Assembly: GCA_033296885.1 (NCBI GenBank)
Contig: MU863988.1
Span: 58,929-122,928 of the forward strand
Direction: 5' to 3'
Length of the DNA: 64,000 bases
DNA from: Triangularia verruculosa
Taxonomy: Eukaryota; Ascomycota; Sordariomycetes; Sordariales; Podosporaceae
Shown: piece by piece, positions 12,131 to 23,573 of the stretch
How positions within the stretch are numbered: the stretch's first letter is position 1
How the letters are laid out: the number at the start of each line of letters is the position of its first letter
Position numbers and translations under genes: made by a program
The notes under the pieces: generated by a model
The model's database searches: none
The model's input: the letters and a program-made list of their open reading frames with translations, nothing else
Told to the model about the DNA's origin: nothing

Positions 12131-14124
12131 GATCTAGCGAGTCTGGTGTGTTTTGAATAGCGAGGGTGCAGAACAAGGAAGCAAATAAACGAGAGGATGG
12201 GGGCAGAAAGACTGAAGAAGAAAAAAACAAGGACGCGTTGGAGCAGCACGTCGCAGGTTATTAAAATGAGAGGTGCCTGCTATGGATGGTGTGGTCAGCA
12301 CAAAGTCGCAAATCGAATCTCGCTAGCCCGCACCCAGCCGTGGGGCAGCGGTCTCTCCACCACGCACTGTTGCTTGTGATGCCCGGGGTTCCATGGAAGT
12401 CGAACAGGGGACCCCGCCTGCAAGACTGCGCCCTCCCCTGCCCGCCCAGCTGGCGGGAGATCACTGAGGTCACTGACGCCATGTTGATTATAAGCCCGGG
12501 CTTCTACATTGCCTGACCTCGCAGCTTCTAGAGAAAGTTAAATCAAGAGTAATGTGATGAACCGAGGTGTAAGAATGTCTAGGTGAGTAATTGCTACGCA
12601 GTGTGGCCATCCTGGTGAAAGACCTTGGAGAGCAACCTGGAAAGATCATCGTTGAACCGTGGTACAGACGCGCAAGAGTGGCTCATCAGGTCGACACCCT
12701 GATTTTCAAGAAACATTTTGGGGAGGCGGTGGAGCTTCGCAGGGGAATACGAAACGGATGGTTCCAGTGCCTCAAGTTGGGGGCAGCAGATCCCACAGAC
12801 GGTAGTGTACCTATGCAGGTTTGCCTGTAGTGCTGATGATGAAGGTACTTCGGGCATGTCAACACCGGCACTGATTTCTCTGATTGAAAGGGCAATTTAA
12901 ACCCTTCCTCCTCTCCAATACGAATGTCCGCGCGAAGGACCAACTCTGGTGTGATGAAAAATATGGAGACCAAGCTCACCTCACCTTCACGTTGCCTGCC
13001 GGGTCGTTACGTGTGGGATTCGGAGGAAACCTATGAGCACAGGCCGCACTGGTTTACCAGCCACCACCAGCCATTCCCACCAGCCACATTTCTTCCAACG
13101 TCGACCCAGGCCAGTCGACCAATCACGCACAGACCACATCACTGCCCAAAGATGGGAAGCAGCTTTTTTGCCAATTGCGCAGAGCTCCAGCTTTGAAAAA
13201 CGCGCCGATCCACTGGCACGGCAGATGCTGCTGCAGACCGCCAGGAACGGCCACTGAAGAACAAAGCATGTGCCCCTCGACAGCGCCATGAAAGGGAACA
13301 ATTCACGGCGCCATAAAGAACAAGGCCGTTTTCAGCACCAAGACAAGAGCTTTATGTCCGCTTGCGATGCGCTGTGTAAAGTCAACAACAGCCTCCGCGT
13401 CTCCGTCTCTCATTTTAGTTGCTTCAACGCCCCGAGCTCTGTTCATCCCAGCTCTGACAACCTCCAACCATTGCCATGTGCTGCCGCTGCGATTGAGAAC
13501 CACTGGCAACCACCTGATAAACCATTTTGGCGACTCCGCAGCGACTGATTGGAATTGAGCAGGGACGTGACGTGTCGGCTGCTGTTGGGCAATTGGTCGC
13601 AACGGAAAAGAAGGCGAGGCAAACGCCATTACAGCCTTGGGATCCGGCATTGGCGCCGGATACGCTGTCACGCTGTCACGCTGAACGACAAGGTAAATCT
13701 ACACCTCACGAGTCACCCCGCAACGTCGTCGGGCTTCAACGCAGCCAGCCATTGTCTATCTCTATATGTTATTGTTATTTTTGTTATTTTGCTTGCTCCT
13801 CCCACTCTCTCTCATTTCTATTGTTTTTCATTCTCGAATAACCTCTCACTTCTGAACCATTCATCTTCCTATTTTGTGTATCTGGTATCTTATTGAGTGT
13901 TTGGCGCTGGCATTGTCATTCACGATAAACTTGATATTCTCTCTCATTTTTCACTTTCCGCTTTTGTTCTTCCCCTCAAACCACTCGCAACGATGACTGA
14001 CGCTCTCAGCAGTCCAACGACAGCATTGCACATCTCCCTGAATTTGAGCCAAAGGCCATTTTCACGGGATACAAGCCCTTACACATCGCTCAATTACAAC
14101 AGCAATCCGACCACACTTCTCACC
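12131..14124. other. Intergenic, divergent promoter region and leader of the SUN gene
   Basis: About 2 kb between the epimerase and SUN-domain genes. Several CCAAT-like motifs occur (for example near 13117). A strong T/C-rich tract at 13750-13900 suggests the SUN gene promoter or leader. The open frame of the SUN gene extends upstream to 13897, with an in-frame ATG at 13993, but that stretch has no conserved look. No RNA gene was recognised. Confidence 0.5.
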
Positions 14125-17100
14125 ATGCCACCTCGACAGCGCCCGGGTCGTGGCGGCAATGTCCCCTCGCCTTCACCCCAGCAACCAGGAAGAGCTGGCA
14201 CGCCATCATCTGTACGCTCTACCAGGAAACCCGTCGATGCAGGCGCTGTCAGGGTGGATGTTCCCGTCAAGTACAGCACCTCGTACGGCTCTGCGATGGC
14301 CACGCTACCCGACCGAGTGAGGATCATGGGCGGCGGCAACGTACGCAACGCGGTACACGGAGCCCTCGAGCAGATCATTAAAGACAATGAAGCCGCAGAC
14401 GTCCGGAAACTAGCAAAAGAACAAGGCAGGGCATCTCGCACCAAGACCTCATCGCCACAGCCACAGCAGCCTGTGCAGCCTCTCCCTCCTGTGCAGGCTC
14501 CGGTCAAAACGACGCTATCTCAACAGCTTTCCCGCTCCGGGTCGGAAGAGACAGACGAACAGGAGGAGGGAATGGAGGTAGATTTGGAAGATGAACTGGA
14601 AGAAGATGGACCGTCTCAGCAAACCCTTGTAGAGTCGCAGCATAGCGCCATCACGTCAACGAGGGGAGGCTTGCTGTCTAGGAAGCACTCACGAACGGGC
14701 CCGGCTGTGGAGCCTCGGCCTCCAATCCCCAGGCCCAGGGTCCCGCCAAACCCCTCAAAAGAGAAACTGGACGAGCTCATGGCTGAGGCTCTACTCTCGT
14801 CAAGTCCCACTTCTGGGTCGCGGAAAAGACCTCGAGATTCTTTTGCTGACGAGTACGACCCCAATGAATCTAGCCCCGACATGGATGCCATACGCAAGCG
14901 AATTGAAAGCTTACGAAGAGACCATGATGAGACATCTTCCGAACGTGCTGAGGCCCATAAGGCTCGTCACGAAGACATCGAAAAGCAACGCCGCGAAGAA
15001 CGTGAAATGCGACACCAGGAAATGATTGCAATAGGGCGAGCGCGGATAGAAGAAGAGCAAGCCGAAATGGCAAACTCGGCATTTGTTCCTCCAGTTGTAG
15101 ATCGAAACCCATCGGTCCCCTTTCCAGTCCTTCAGGTTCCCCGTCCGCCAAGCTTCTCGGTGCACGACTCACCCGGGGTCACAGTTCCACGACCACCAGT
15201 CCATGTACGACCTCAGCCACTTCCTACATCCAACACCGTGGGCACTCACGGAAAGGTGACAAATAACAGTGATCGAAGTTGGCAGGAGGAAAATACTTCG
15301 CTTGACAGGCCGATTAGCTCGCCTACCTTGGGCCGTGTAACAGTTCCAACTCCACCACGCACATTGGAAGACGCTCTGACGCGCGTCACTAGGCCGAGCG
15401 TTGAGGGCGTCGACGTTCAGCGCAAGCCCAGCAACGGAGTTACCGGGAGAAGAAAGCCAAAGCTATCCGACTCGTCTTCTTCTTCCTCTAGCGATGAAGA
15501 CAGAAGACGCGGACATGCCAAAACCGGAGCTCGGTACCGGGGCCGCCTAGACAATCGGCGAACAGGACGTGACGGAGCTAATCGGTATGGGGGATATCAT
15601 GGAGGCACTGCGGATACAAGTGCTTCTGCACGCATCGCAAGAGCTCGTCAGCTCCTGGGCAATATCTTCTGGCCAAGTCTCCGATGGTTTCTTGCTGTCT
15701 CCTTCTTGATCGGCACACTCTCTGTCTTGTTTGGCCCCAATGGCCCGTCGGTCCCATCCTTCCCGTCATTCTCTTCAGACTCTCTGTCGGGGTCGGCTGT
15801 TGTCTTCACAGAAGAGCAGTACGCCGATTTCAAGAACTTTTGGGCGCAGCGAAGCACCGCCACCGAGGTGGCACTCAGGAAAATTCGAGATACCCTTCCC
15901 AAGGTGGTCCATGTGACAAAGGACAAGTCCGGCAACATCCTTGTCGCAAAAGAGTTCTGGGAGGCCATCCTAGGTCGCGTGAGGCATGAACCTTCCATTC
16001 TCAAGATTGAAAATGGCAAGATCAGCGAAGATCATTGGGATGCAATTCGGTCTCGAATCAAACATGCCGGATTGGATCAGTCATTTGAGGACTGGTTTGA
16101 GAAGAATAAGCACAGGATATCGAATCTCTTCTCTGGTCATCCGATTGCCAAACAGCCGGCGTCTGAAAAAGAAACCTATCAGGATACAGTGACGGGGGAA
16201 CAGTATTACGATAATCTTCATCGGCAAATAACCTCTTCCAGGAAAGACTTTGAGAAGGAACTGGATGCTCTACGGAAAGAGCTCCACGGTCTGATCGAGG
16301 ATCAGAAGCACAGGACGGGCGGTTTGACCAAGAAAGATGTTCAGAAGCTTATCAAAGAAATCGTCGACAAGGAGCTTGGCTCCTCAGTTATCCGCCCTGG
16401 AAAGGAAAGCCCAGTAGCTGCCATCAACAATATGCTGAGCCGCCATGTCAATTGGTTCTCCTTTGGAAATGGTGCCCAAATCGACACCAGTATCACCTCG
16501 CCGACGTTCCGGCCCGATAGGCCAGTAATGGGAAGTGTGGCGTGGCTCAGGGCCATGGCTAAAAAACCACAGTTCCTCCATGACAGCTTCCATGCCACCT
16601 CGCTGTGGACAGACAGCGGGCACTGCTGGTGCGCCGGTATCTATGCTGGCAAGAACAAGGAAAAGCTTTCGGCCGACATCGGCATCGTTGTTGCCGGCCT
16701 AATTATTCCCAAGTACATTGTGGTTGAGAACATCAATCCAGGCGCAACAACCGACCCCGGTGCCATGCCCAAGGATATTGAAGTCTGGGCCAAATTTGAG
16801 AACAAGGACAAGGCGAAGCAGTTGAAGAAGTGGATGGCTACCCAATTCCCCACCGCTGCTAAGGATCCCGGAAACGCTGGAAGACTTCATCATGACTTTG
16901 TTCAGATCGGCACATTCACGTACGAGTATCGCCATGTGGACAATGGTGTTTTCATCCACAAGCTTTCGGATGACCTTATCGCCCTTGACGCCGTTGTCGA
17001 GACGCTCCTCATCAGGGCTGTCACCAATAACGGTAGCCCGGATCACACATGCTTCTACAGGCTTAGACTCTACGGGCAAGAGGTTGACGAGGACACTGGG

Positions 17101-17127
17101 AAGCACATCGGTCAGAGTTCGTGGTGA
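14125..17127 (+). CDS. sad1: SUN-domain inner nuclear membrane protein (Sad1/UNC-84 type)
   Basis: Component of the LINC complex, which spans the nuclear envelope and links chromatin or spindle poles to the cytoskeleton. Starting from the ATG at 14125 (excellent context CACCATG) it has 1000 aa. In-frame ATGs at 13993 and further upstream are possible but less protein-like. The nucleoplasmic N-terminal half is disordered and rich in Ser, Pro and charged residues, with a Glu/Arg-rich helix near residues 270-310 and a poly-Ser patch. One membrane segment (WFLAVSFLIGTLSVLFG, about residues 518-536) is followed by a lumenal coiled-coil region. The C-terminal SUN domain covers about residues 805-995 and includes HCWCAGIYAGKN, IPKYIVVENINP and CFYRLRLYGQE. 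It is a single exon, and the C-terminal placement and topology match the family. Confidence 0.9.
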   Translation: MPPRQRPGRGGNVPSPSPQQPGRAGTPSSVRSTRKPVDAGAVRVDVPVKYSTSYGSAMATLPDRVRIMGGGNVRNAVHGALEQIIKDNEAADVRKLAKEQGRASRTKTSSPQPQQPVQPLPPVQAPVKTTLSQQLSRSGSEETDEQEEGMEVDLEDELEEDGPSQQTLVESQHSAITSTRGGLLSRKHSRTGPAVEPRPPIPRPRVPPNPSKEKLDELMAEALLSSSPTSGSRKRPRDSFADEYDPNESSPDMDAIRKRIESLRRDHDETSSERAEAHKARHEDIEKQRREEREMRHQEMIAIGRARIEEEQAEMANSAFVPPVVDRNPSVPFPVLQVPRPPSFSVHDSPGVTVPRPPVHVRPQPLPTSNTVGTHGKVTNNSDRSWQEENTSLDRPISSPTLGRVTVPTPPRTLEDALTRVTRPSVEGVDVQRKPSNGVTGRRKPKLSDSSSSSSSDEDRRRGHAKTGARYRGRLDNRRTGRDGANRYGGYHGGTADTSASARIARARQLLGNIFWPSLRWFLAVSFLIGTLSVLFGPNGPSVPSFPSFSSDSLSGSAVVFTEEQYADFKNFWAQRSTATEVALRKIRDTLPKVVHVTKDKSGNILVAKEFWEAILGRVRHEPSILKIENGKISEDHWDAIRSRIKHAGLDQSFEDWFEKNKHRISNLFSGHPIAKQPASEKETYQDTVTGEQYYDNLHRQITSSRKDFEKELDALRKELHGLIEDQKHRTGGLTKKDVQKLIKEIVDKELGSSVIRPGKESPVAAINNMLSRHVNWFSFGNGAQIDTSITSPTFRPDRPVMGSVAWLRAMAKKPQFLHDSFHATSLWTDSGHCWCAGIYAGKNKEKLSADIGIVVAGLIIPKYIVVENINPGATTDPGAMPKDIEVWAKFENKDKAKQLKKWMATQFPTAAKDPGNAGRLHHDFVQIGTFTYEYRHVDNGVFIHKLSDDLIALDAVVETLLIRAVTNNGSPDHTCFYRLRLYGQEVDEDTGKHIGQSSW

Positions 17128-17904
17128 TGGGGCCAGAGTAGTGAGAGGGATGGAACAGGAGTCAGGGGTGAAGAGAAAGCCGACAGCGTGTTGGCGGGCG
17201 AGGAATAGGCGTCATTTCACGTTTTTGTTCCCATCCCATGGTTTATCTATATATTTTATTATCACGCTATTTCAGTCTTATTCTATACTGGTCAAGCAAC
17301 CAAAAGCCACGCTAGGAGGAGGAAGGAAATGAAGGTTCCGGTCAGATATCCTAGAATAACACGATACCCTTGTTCAGCAAGTTGTTGACATGGCGGCTAC
17401 TTTAAAGCTGTTGAGGTATGCACTGGGTTCGCTTTATTTCTTTTTGTTTGTTGACTCTGCGAGGTGTGTATGGGAAGATGGGTGATGGTGGATGGGCGAT
17501 AACAGGAAATGGAAGGGGGCATGATTGAGATGGAGTTCCCGGATTTTTTTCTCTTGGTAACTCACTTATGCGCATACGTCAATAAAATGATCAAATGAAG
17601 ATACCACTATACAATTATTGTTCTTGACTAGTGGTGATAACTTGAACCTGATTTGATGCAAGTGATGATTCCGCTTTGACCCCAAACCCTGACATCGCAT
17701 GCTTTGACCTTGGCATTGACTTGGCAGGTGGGCTGAAGTGGGGCAGGCGGCAGAATTCCTTCTCCGCCAAAATTTTCCCTGGTTCAAGCAAAGCATCGCG
17801 GTTTGCGCAACGTAGCGATCCTGGACTCCAACTTCCATTCCGCTTCGACAGATTTCCAGGAGCTGCGCAAACATCGCACAGAGCAGCGGACTCGGGCAAT
17901 AAGC
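17128..17904. other. Intergenic between SUN and DBP4 genes
   Basis: About 780 bp holding the 3' end of the SUN gene and the promoter of DBP4, transcribed in the same direction. No further gene or RNA was recognised. The frames here are short and not protein-like. Confidence 0.5.
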
Positions 17905-20443
17905 ATGGCGCCCACTACCGGCGGCCCAAAGACGGTTGTCGCCCATCGACAGAAGAAGAATTCGAAATCGGCTGATGCGACACCAAAGAAGACGGAAGCC
18001 AAGACGCTCAAAAGGAAAAGAGGACAGGATGAGCTGGAGAAGCTGAAGATTGCCATTCAGGAGCTTGTAAGTTCCTCAACTCGCCATGATTCGACCGCAG
18101 CTACTACTGTCGGTATCTAATGTGACGAAATCGCAGGATCCAAAGTCCCCAAACCTCACCAAATTCAGCGACCTTCCCTTATGCGCCGCAACTGCTTCCG
18201 GCCTTCGCGCCTCTCACTTCGAAGTCCTGACCGACATCCAGAAAGCTGCTATCCCCCTCGCCCTCAAGGGTCGTGATGTTCTCGGCGCCGCCAAAACCGG
18301 CAGCGGCAAGACCCTAGCTTTCCTGATCCCCGTCCTCGAGAAGCTCGTGCAAGCACAATGGACCGAATACGACGGCCTAGGTGCCCTCATTATTTCCCCC
18401 ACCCGCGAACTCGCCGTCCAAATTTTTGAAGTCCTCCGCAAGATTGGCCGAAACCATGTCTTCTCGGCCGGCCTGGTTATCGGAGGCAAGTCTTTAAAAG
18501 AAGAAGCCGACAGGCTGGGCAGGATGAATATCTTGGTGTGCACCCCCGGGCGCATGCTCCAGCATCTCGACCAGACCGCCGGCTTCGACGTCAACAACCT
18601 TCAAATGCTGGTGCTCGATGAAGCAGACAGGATCATGGATATGGGTTTTCAGTCCGCTGTCGACGCGCTGGTGGAGCATCTCCCCAAGACGAGACAGACC
18701 ATGCTGTTTAGCGCCACCCAGTCGAAACGAGTATCCGACCTTGCCAGGCTGAGTCTGAAGGATCCAGAGTACGTTTCCGCGCACGAGGAAGCGCCGACAG
18801 CGACCCCAACAAATCTCCAGCAGAGCTATATCATCACGCCCCTTCATGAGAAACTGGATACGCTGTGGGGGTTCATCCGGACGAATCTCAAAAGCAAAAT
18901 GATTGTCTTTTTTTCGTCGGGAAAGCAGGTCAGATTTGTGTACGAGAGTTTCAAGCGGATGCAGCCTGGTATTTCTCTTCTGCATCTCCACGGACGACAA
19001 AAGCAGGTTGGAAGAATGGAAATCACACGTAAGTTTACGTCTTCGAAATACGCGTGTCTGTTTGCTACCGACGTGGTGGCGAGAGGAGTGGATTTCCCGG
19101 CCGTGGACTGGGTCGTCCAGGTTGACTGCCCCGAAGACGCCGACACGTACATTCACCGAGTCGGCAGAACAGCCAGATACGAAAGCAAGGGACGAGCGGT
19201 ATTGTTCATGGAGCCAAGCGAAGAGCAAGGGTTTTTGTCAAGGCTGGAGCAAAAGAAGATTCCAATCACCAAGGTCAACGTGCGGGAGGGAAAGAAGACG
19301 AGCATCAAGGGGGAGCTGCAGTCTCAGTGCTTCCAGAGCGCGGATCTCAAGTACCTGGGGCAAAAGGCGTTCATTACGTATGTGAGGTCGATTTATGTGC
19401 AGAAGGACAAGCAGGTGTTCAAGTTTGACAAGCTGGACCTGGATGGATACGCGGCGAGCTTGGGGCTTCCGGGAACACCGCAGGTCAAGTTCCAGAAGGG
19501 AGGGGAGGAGATGAGGAGGGCGAACAAGCAGGCGAGCAGGATGGTGTTTGACGTTGGGTCGGATGACGACAGCAGCGACTACGACGCCGATGGCAGGTTG
19601 AAGAAGAAGGAAGTCAGGACGAAGTACCAGAAGATGGCGGAGAGGCAGAACCAGGACGTGCTGTCTAGCCATTACCGGAAGCTGGTGCAGGATGCGGCGG
19701 ACGAAGACGAGGACGAGGATGACGGGTTCCTGTCGGTCAAGCGGGTGCTAGGCGACAAGGAGCTGGATGATACCGCCGCCGGGATGGGTGATGACGATGA
19801 CGGAAAGGAGATTGCCGGTGCCAAGGTGGTCAAGATTGGTGATCAGGAGATCATTATCGACTCGAAGCGGGCTGAGAAGAAGCTCATGTCCAAGGCCAAG
19901 GTGGCCAAGATGATGGGCAAGGGACAAAAGCTCATCTTTGACGACGAAGGAAACGCCCAGCCGCTGTATGTCTTGCAAGGGTTGGAAGACTTCCAGAAGG
20001 AGGGAGATGCCAAGGAGCTCAGAGAAAAGTTCGTCGAGGCCGAAGGCGAGAGAGTCAAGGAGGCGGATGTGGAGGACAAGGAGTTGGCTAGGAAGAGGAG
20101 GAAGGAGAAGAGGGACCGGGCCAAGGCCAGGGAGAGAGGCGAGGAGGTGGAGAGGGAGAGGGGACCCATCACTCAGCTTGACAGTGGCGATGAGCAAGAT
20201 GAGGATCCCCTGGCTCTGCTCAAGAGCCTGCCTATTGCCGGTGGTGGTGATCACTCTGATGATGGTGAGGATGAGCCACCAAAGAAGAAGACCAAGAAGT
20301 GGTTCCAGAATGACTCGGACGTGGAGGACGAGCCGGAGCAGAAGAAGAGGAAGACTTCTGGGAGGAAGGTTATTGAAATGGGCTATGAGCCAGACAATCT
20401 GCAGGATTTGGAGGCCTTGGCGGCCGGCTTGTTGGAGGACTAG
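17905..20443 (+). CDS. DBP4: DEAD-box ATP-dependent RNA helicase DBP4 (HCA4/DDX10)
   Basis: Nucleolar helicase needed for U14 snoRNA release and early 18S rRNA processing. join(17905..18066,18137..20443) gives 822 aa, the normal fungal length. The 70-nt intron (GTAAGT...GCAG) falls after the basic N-terminal tail. The helicase core shows the Q motif region (TDIQKAAIP), motif I AAKTGSGKT (about residue 104), PTRELAVQ, TPGRMLQHL, motif II DEAD (VLDEADRIMD, about 214), motif III SATQ, ARGVDFP and HRVGRTAR. The C-terminal extension has the family FITYVRSIYVQ segment, then a long acidic/basic tail with KKKTKKW-type nuclear signals. It follows the SUN gene on the same strand with its own promoter. 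Confidence 0.95.
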
Positions 20444-21771
20444 TCTTGGTTGTTTTCGGCCAACCACGGGGTGGTAATGATAATGGATTTTTTGTGTTTA
20501 GCGGCATTGAGATGTTGACGTACGTGTCATATCACTGCTGTCGTGCCCAGTGTGAGAGTTGCATGCATTAGACAATGCAGCATAATGAGTGAAAAGATGC
20601 CTTGGGTACTGTGGTCCGCAAAAGCTGTAAAAGATGGCTCGATGCCATTGGAAGACAGCGGGAAGGGTCTTGCAAGATGGTGAAAAGGCCTTAAAAGATA
20701 GTCGATACGCGTCAATATTCAAACGGTCTTTACTCGTTGTAATAGGTCTTGAAGTATACCTAGGCATATCCCTAAAAGTATACCCAGAATGCACTACAAT
20801 TTACCTGTAATTTATTGACATTATATGATCACTGATACAGCTTTCATACAGATTAAACGCGTCCACAAACAAAGAGGTAGTTGACATCTTTATCGGTAAG
20901 GCTTTGGGAGCTGTCACGAAGAGCTCTGAACTTGAGCTCTCGAATAGCCAAGGTACCGAAGTGGTAGACAAGCGCACGGAAAAGTTAGATCTGACTTGTA
21001 ACAGACCTCAGGTCTGCTTTGAATTTCTATTCATTATGCAGCTAGCGTTTGGTTCAGCTACTACATTCTGTTAGTCTTTATTATTGAGACATGCTACTCG
21101 CGCATTACCCGTTTTCTATTATTATTGGTACGTAAGGAATGCTGCGTATTTACGTACCAACAATGAAGCTTCAACCACTTCTCCAGACCCAAGGTCCCAC
21201 CAAGCGTCTGCTGTTCTTGCCGTCTTTCCAAGTGTGTAAACATGGAAAGGCTGCATAGTTTATCATGATATTCCTGACAAAGCTTTGCCATCTTGTGATG
21301 GTACTCCTGACGAGCTGTGTTTATACCCAAGTCGCAGTTGTTGCTGTGTTTCCCGGGTTTAAGCAGCTCTTGCCAACTCTGTTGTTCCAGGCCGTGTGGT
21401 GGGTGAAGTGCTTCCATAACCTTGGCATCTTAGAGTGGTGGTGAACTGCGAGTGTCTTCTCCAGTTTGGCCTTTTCCTCCGAGTCCTCTGTCAGGTTTCA
21501 GCCGGGCACCTATCAAAAAAGCCCACTAAAGTTTCCTTGGTTCATTTCAGATTGGGTCCTGTACGGAAGTGTCTTTCTTATCAAGGTTTTCTGTTGCCTT
21601 GTTTGCCTGGTTTGGGCTTTGTCAGTGCCCGAGTCATCATTACTCACCCATGGCAATTTGATTTTCTTTTCTGATTTTTTAGCAGTACCTAGTGACGGGA
21701 GCTCAGAGTCGCATCATCCGGTCTATCTCGGTAACCAGCAGTCACAGTCCAATTCCAATCATTCTTCCCAC
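20444..21771. other. Gene-poor stretch, somewhat AT-rich
   Basis: This holds the 3' flank of DBP4 and about 1.2 kb of lower-GC DNA. A minus-strand frame with an ATG (21094-21417, 107 codons) has a short motif resembling the hypothetical protein next door (see findings). It has no other support and is not called as a gene. Confidence 0.4.
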
Positions 21772-22282
21772 CTAGGTAAAGTCAATCAAACCTAGCATGT
21801 TGTCTCTTCCGCCACGACCAATATCTTCGGATCCTTCAAATTGGTGTTTGGCGGGATATAGGTTACTCACAGCATACTCCCGGACAAAGCCCGCTGTCTT
21901 GCTGTCGTATTCCTTGTGAGTGTTGGCTACGAGTTGTTGCAGTCGTTCTGTCCCTTTGGGTTTTATTGGGTCTGATCGACGGCATTCATGCTCCCAAGAA
22001 GGCAAGTTGAAAACAAAATAAGCTGTCCACCAAGCCCTTGCTCTCTTGAACCAGCCCCTTGAAAATACAGCATCATTATCTCGTCTCAGTCTCATGAACT
22101 CCTCTCCCAAGTCCACTACCTTACTTCTCTCCACGCATTTTCCAATCCCTGATAATTTGTGATTCAGGCCTCATCGGCACATGCCTGTCAACTGATTTCG
22201 AGAAATAGACAAGAGAGAAGAAGAAGACTAAAAGTATGACGGCGAGATCTAGTAGATGACTTGCCCACTCGAACATGCTCAT
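21772..22282 (-). CDS. Hypothetical small single-pass membrane protein
   Basis: Proposed as complement(join(21772..22057,22125..22282)), 147 aa. The 67-nt intron (donor GTAAGG, acceptor TTTCAAG) joins two frames that otherwise overlap out of register. The start is the ATG at 22282, with a second ATG two codons on. An N-terminal hydrophobic segment (about residues 10-28, LDLAVILLVFFFSLVYF) could be a signal anchor. The rest is polar, with an aromatic cluster (RARAWWTAYFVFN). There is no recognised domain. The splice model is reasonable but the branch site is weak, and a +1 frameshift relic is an alternative. It lies beside the sulfur transporter gene in the same orientation, with 230 bp between. 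Confidence 0.4.
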
Positions 22283-22512
22283 TTTGGCTGTCGCAACCTT
22301 CTCGAAGATGGAGAAGGACAAGAAAAGACGATGCAGATCATTGGCGAGTCTGTTTGTAAGAGCTCAAAATGAAAGCAAACTTCAAAGTGCATTAAGGGGC
22401 TAGGCTGAGCTGAATATATAATGGCTACATGAGGCCATAACTCAGGGTATAAAAAGGACTATGATAGTGTCCAAGAATCCAATTTGGTATAATGCAACCA
22501 ACCAACCGTGCA

Positions 22513-23573
22513 TTAACCCACCAGCAGTCCCATCAGACCGCCGGCCGCGAATGTTGCCCCAACCGTCAAGAAGCTCGATGTCGCCAGCAGCGAGATCCCC
22601 GAGATACCATGCCCAGAGGTACACCCGCCAGCCATCCTCGAACCCAGAATCATCAAGAACCCGCCCGCTGCCGCGCTCAACGGACTGACCACCACATCCG
22701 TCACCTCCCCAAACCTGGGCACGGCGTGTGACAGAAAATACGACCCAACGATAACGCCGGCCGAAAACAGCATATTCCTGTACTTTTCGGGCACCAACTT
22801 TCCACCAAGCATCCATCCACCGACTTCCTCGTACGAAGTCGACATGCCCACCAAGCACCCCCTGACAATCAAGCTCAGCAGCTGAGCACCAGCAATCAAT
22901 ATGCCACCGTAGTAAGGAGGAATCTTGGCTTCCGGCCCCACCTCTGTAAACTTGGCTGCGGCAATGACGATGCCAACAAACATGGCCTCCAATCCAAGCA
23001 GCACTGCTCCTTTGCTGACGCCCAGAGTTTCGTAAACTGTTGCTGTTGGTGATGGCGATGAAGAGTTGGTTTTCTGTGGAGCTGGACATTGGCTGAGCAA
23101 AGGCTTGAGAAATCCAGACCAGGCTACACCGGCCAGAGAGGCGCCAGCAAAGGCGTAGACTCCGGACTTGACGCCCACTCCTAGCTGGGCGAGAACGGTG
23201 CCCGGGCAGGCGCCGGAGAGCATCATTCCTGAGCCGAGGAGGATACCGCCGAGGATGTTGCCGTCGTAGGGGCCAAAAAGGCCGAGATTTGAGGGGGGAC
23301 GGGGGACGAGATTGGGGTGGTTAGGTTGTAGGGCTTGGGCTATTGAGACGGTGGCTCTGTGAGCTGTGTGTCAGCTTTCAAGATCAGGGAGTACAGGTTT
23401 GACAGGAAAAGAGAAACATACGCCGACCCGGCGGCTGCGGTGAGGAAGGTTTGGATCATGTGAAAGTTGGTAAAGTTGAGTTGTGAGATGATGACGGAGG
23501 GTTGGAAGACCCCTGATGCTGTGAGGGCGGCGCCAAAAGCGGCGCCTGTGAGTAAGGTGTTGATTTCTGACAT
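22513..23573 (-). CDS. YeeE/YedE-family sulfur (thiosulfate) transporter
   Basis: Membrane protein of the Sulf_transp (DUF395) family; bacterial members import thiosulfate or related sulfur species. complement(join(22513..23356,23422..23573)) gives 331 aa with a 65-nt intron (GTATGT...CACAG). Several Gly/Ala-rich hydrophobic segments occur. The two hallmark cysteine motifs are present: SGACPGT (Cys about 101) and GGCTSGHGISG (Cys about 296), with a further Cys in IVRGCLVGMST. The protein looks like a fused two-half YeeE unit with no rhodanese or TusA domain. It is divergently arranged with the metallo-beta-lactamase gene at 24510, a pairing known from bacterial sulfide/persulfide operons. Plasma or organelle membrane localisation is inferred. 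Confidence 0.87.

Noticed and set aside
13897..14124. N-terminal extension of the SUN protein by 76 residues
   Set aside because: The frame is open with an ATG at 13993, but the peptide is not conserved in character. The ATG at 14125 has the best context and begins a typical basic SUN-protein N-terminus. The upstream start is kept only as an alternative.
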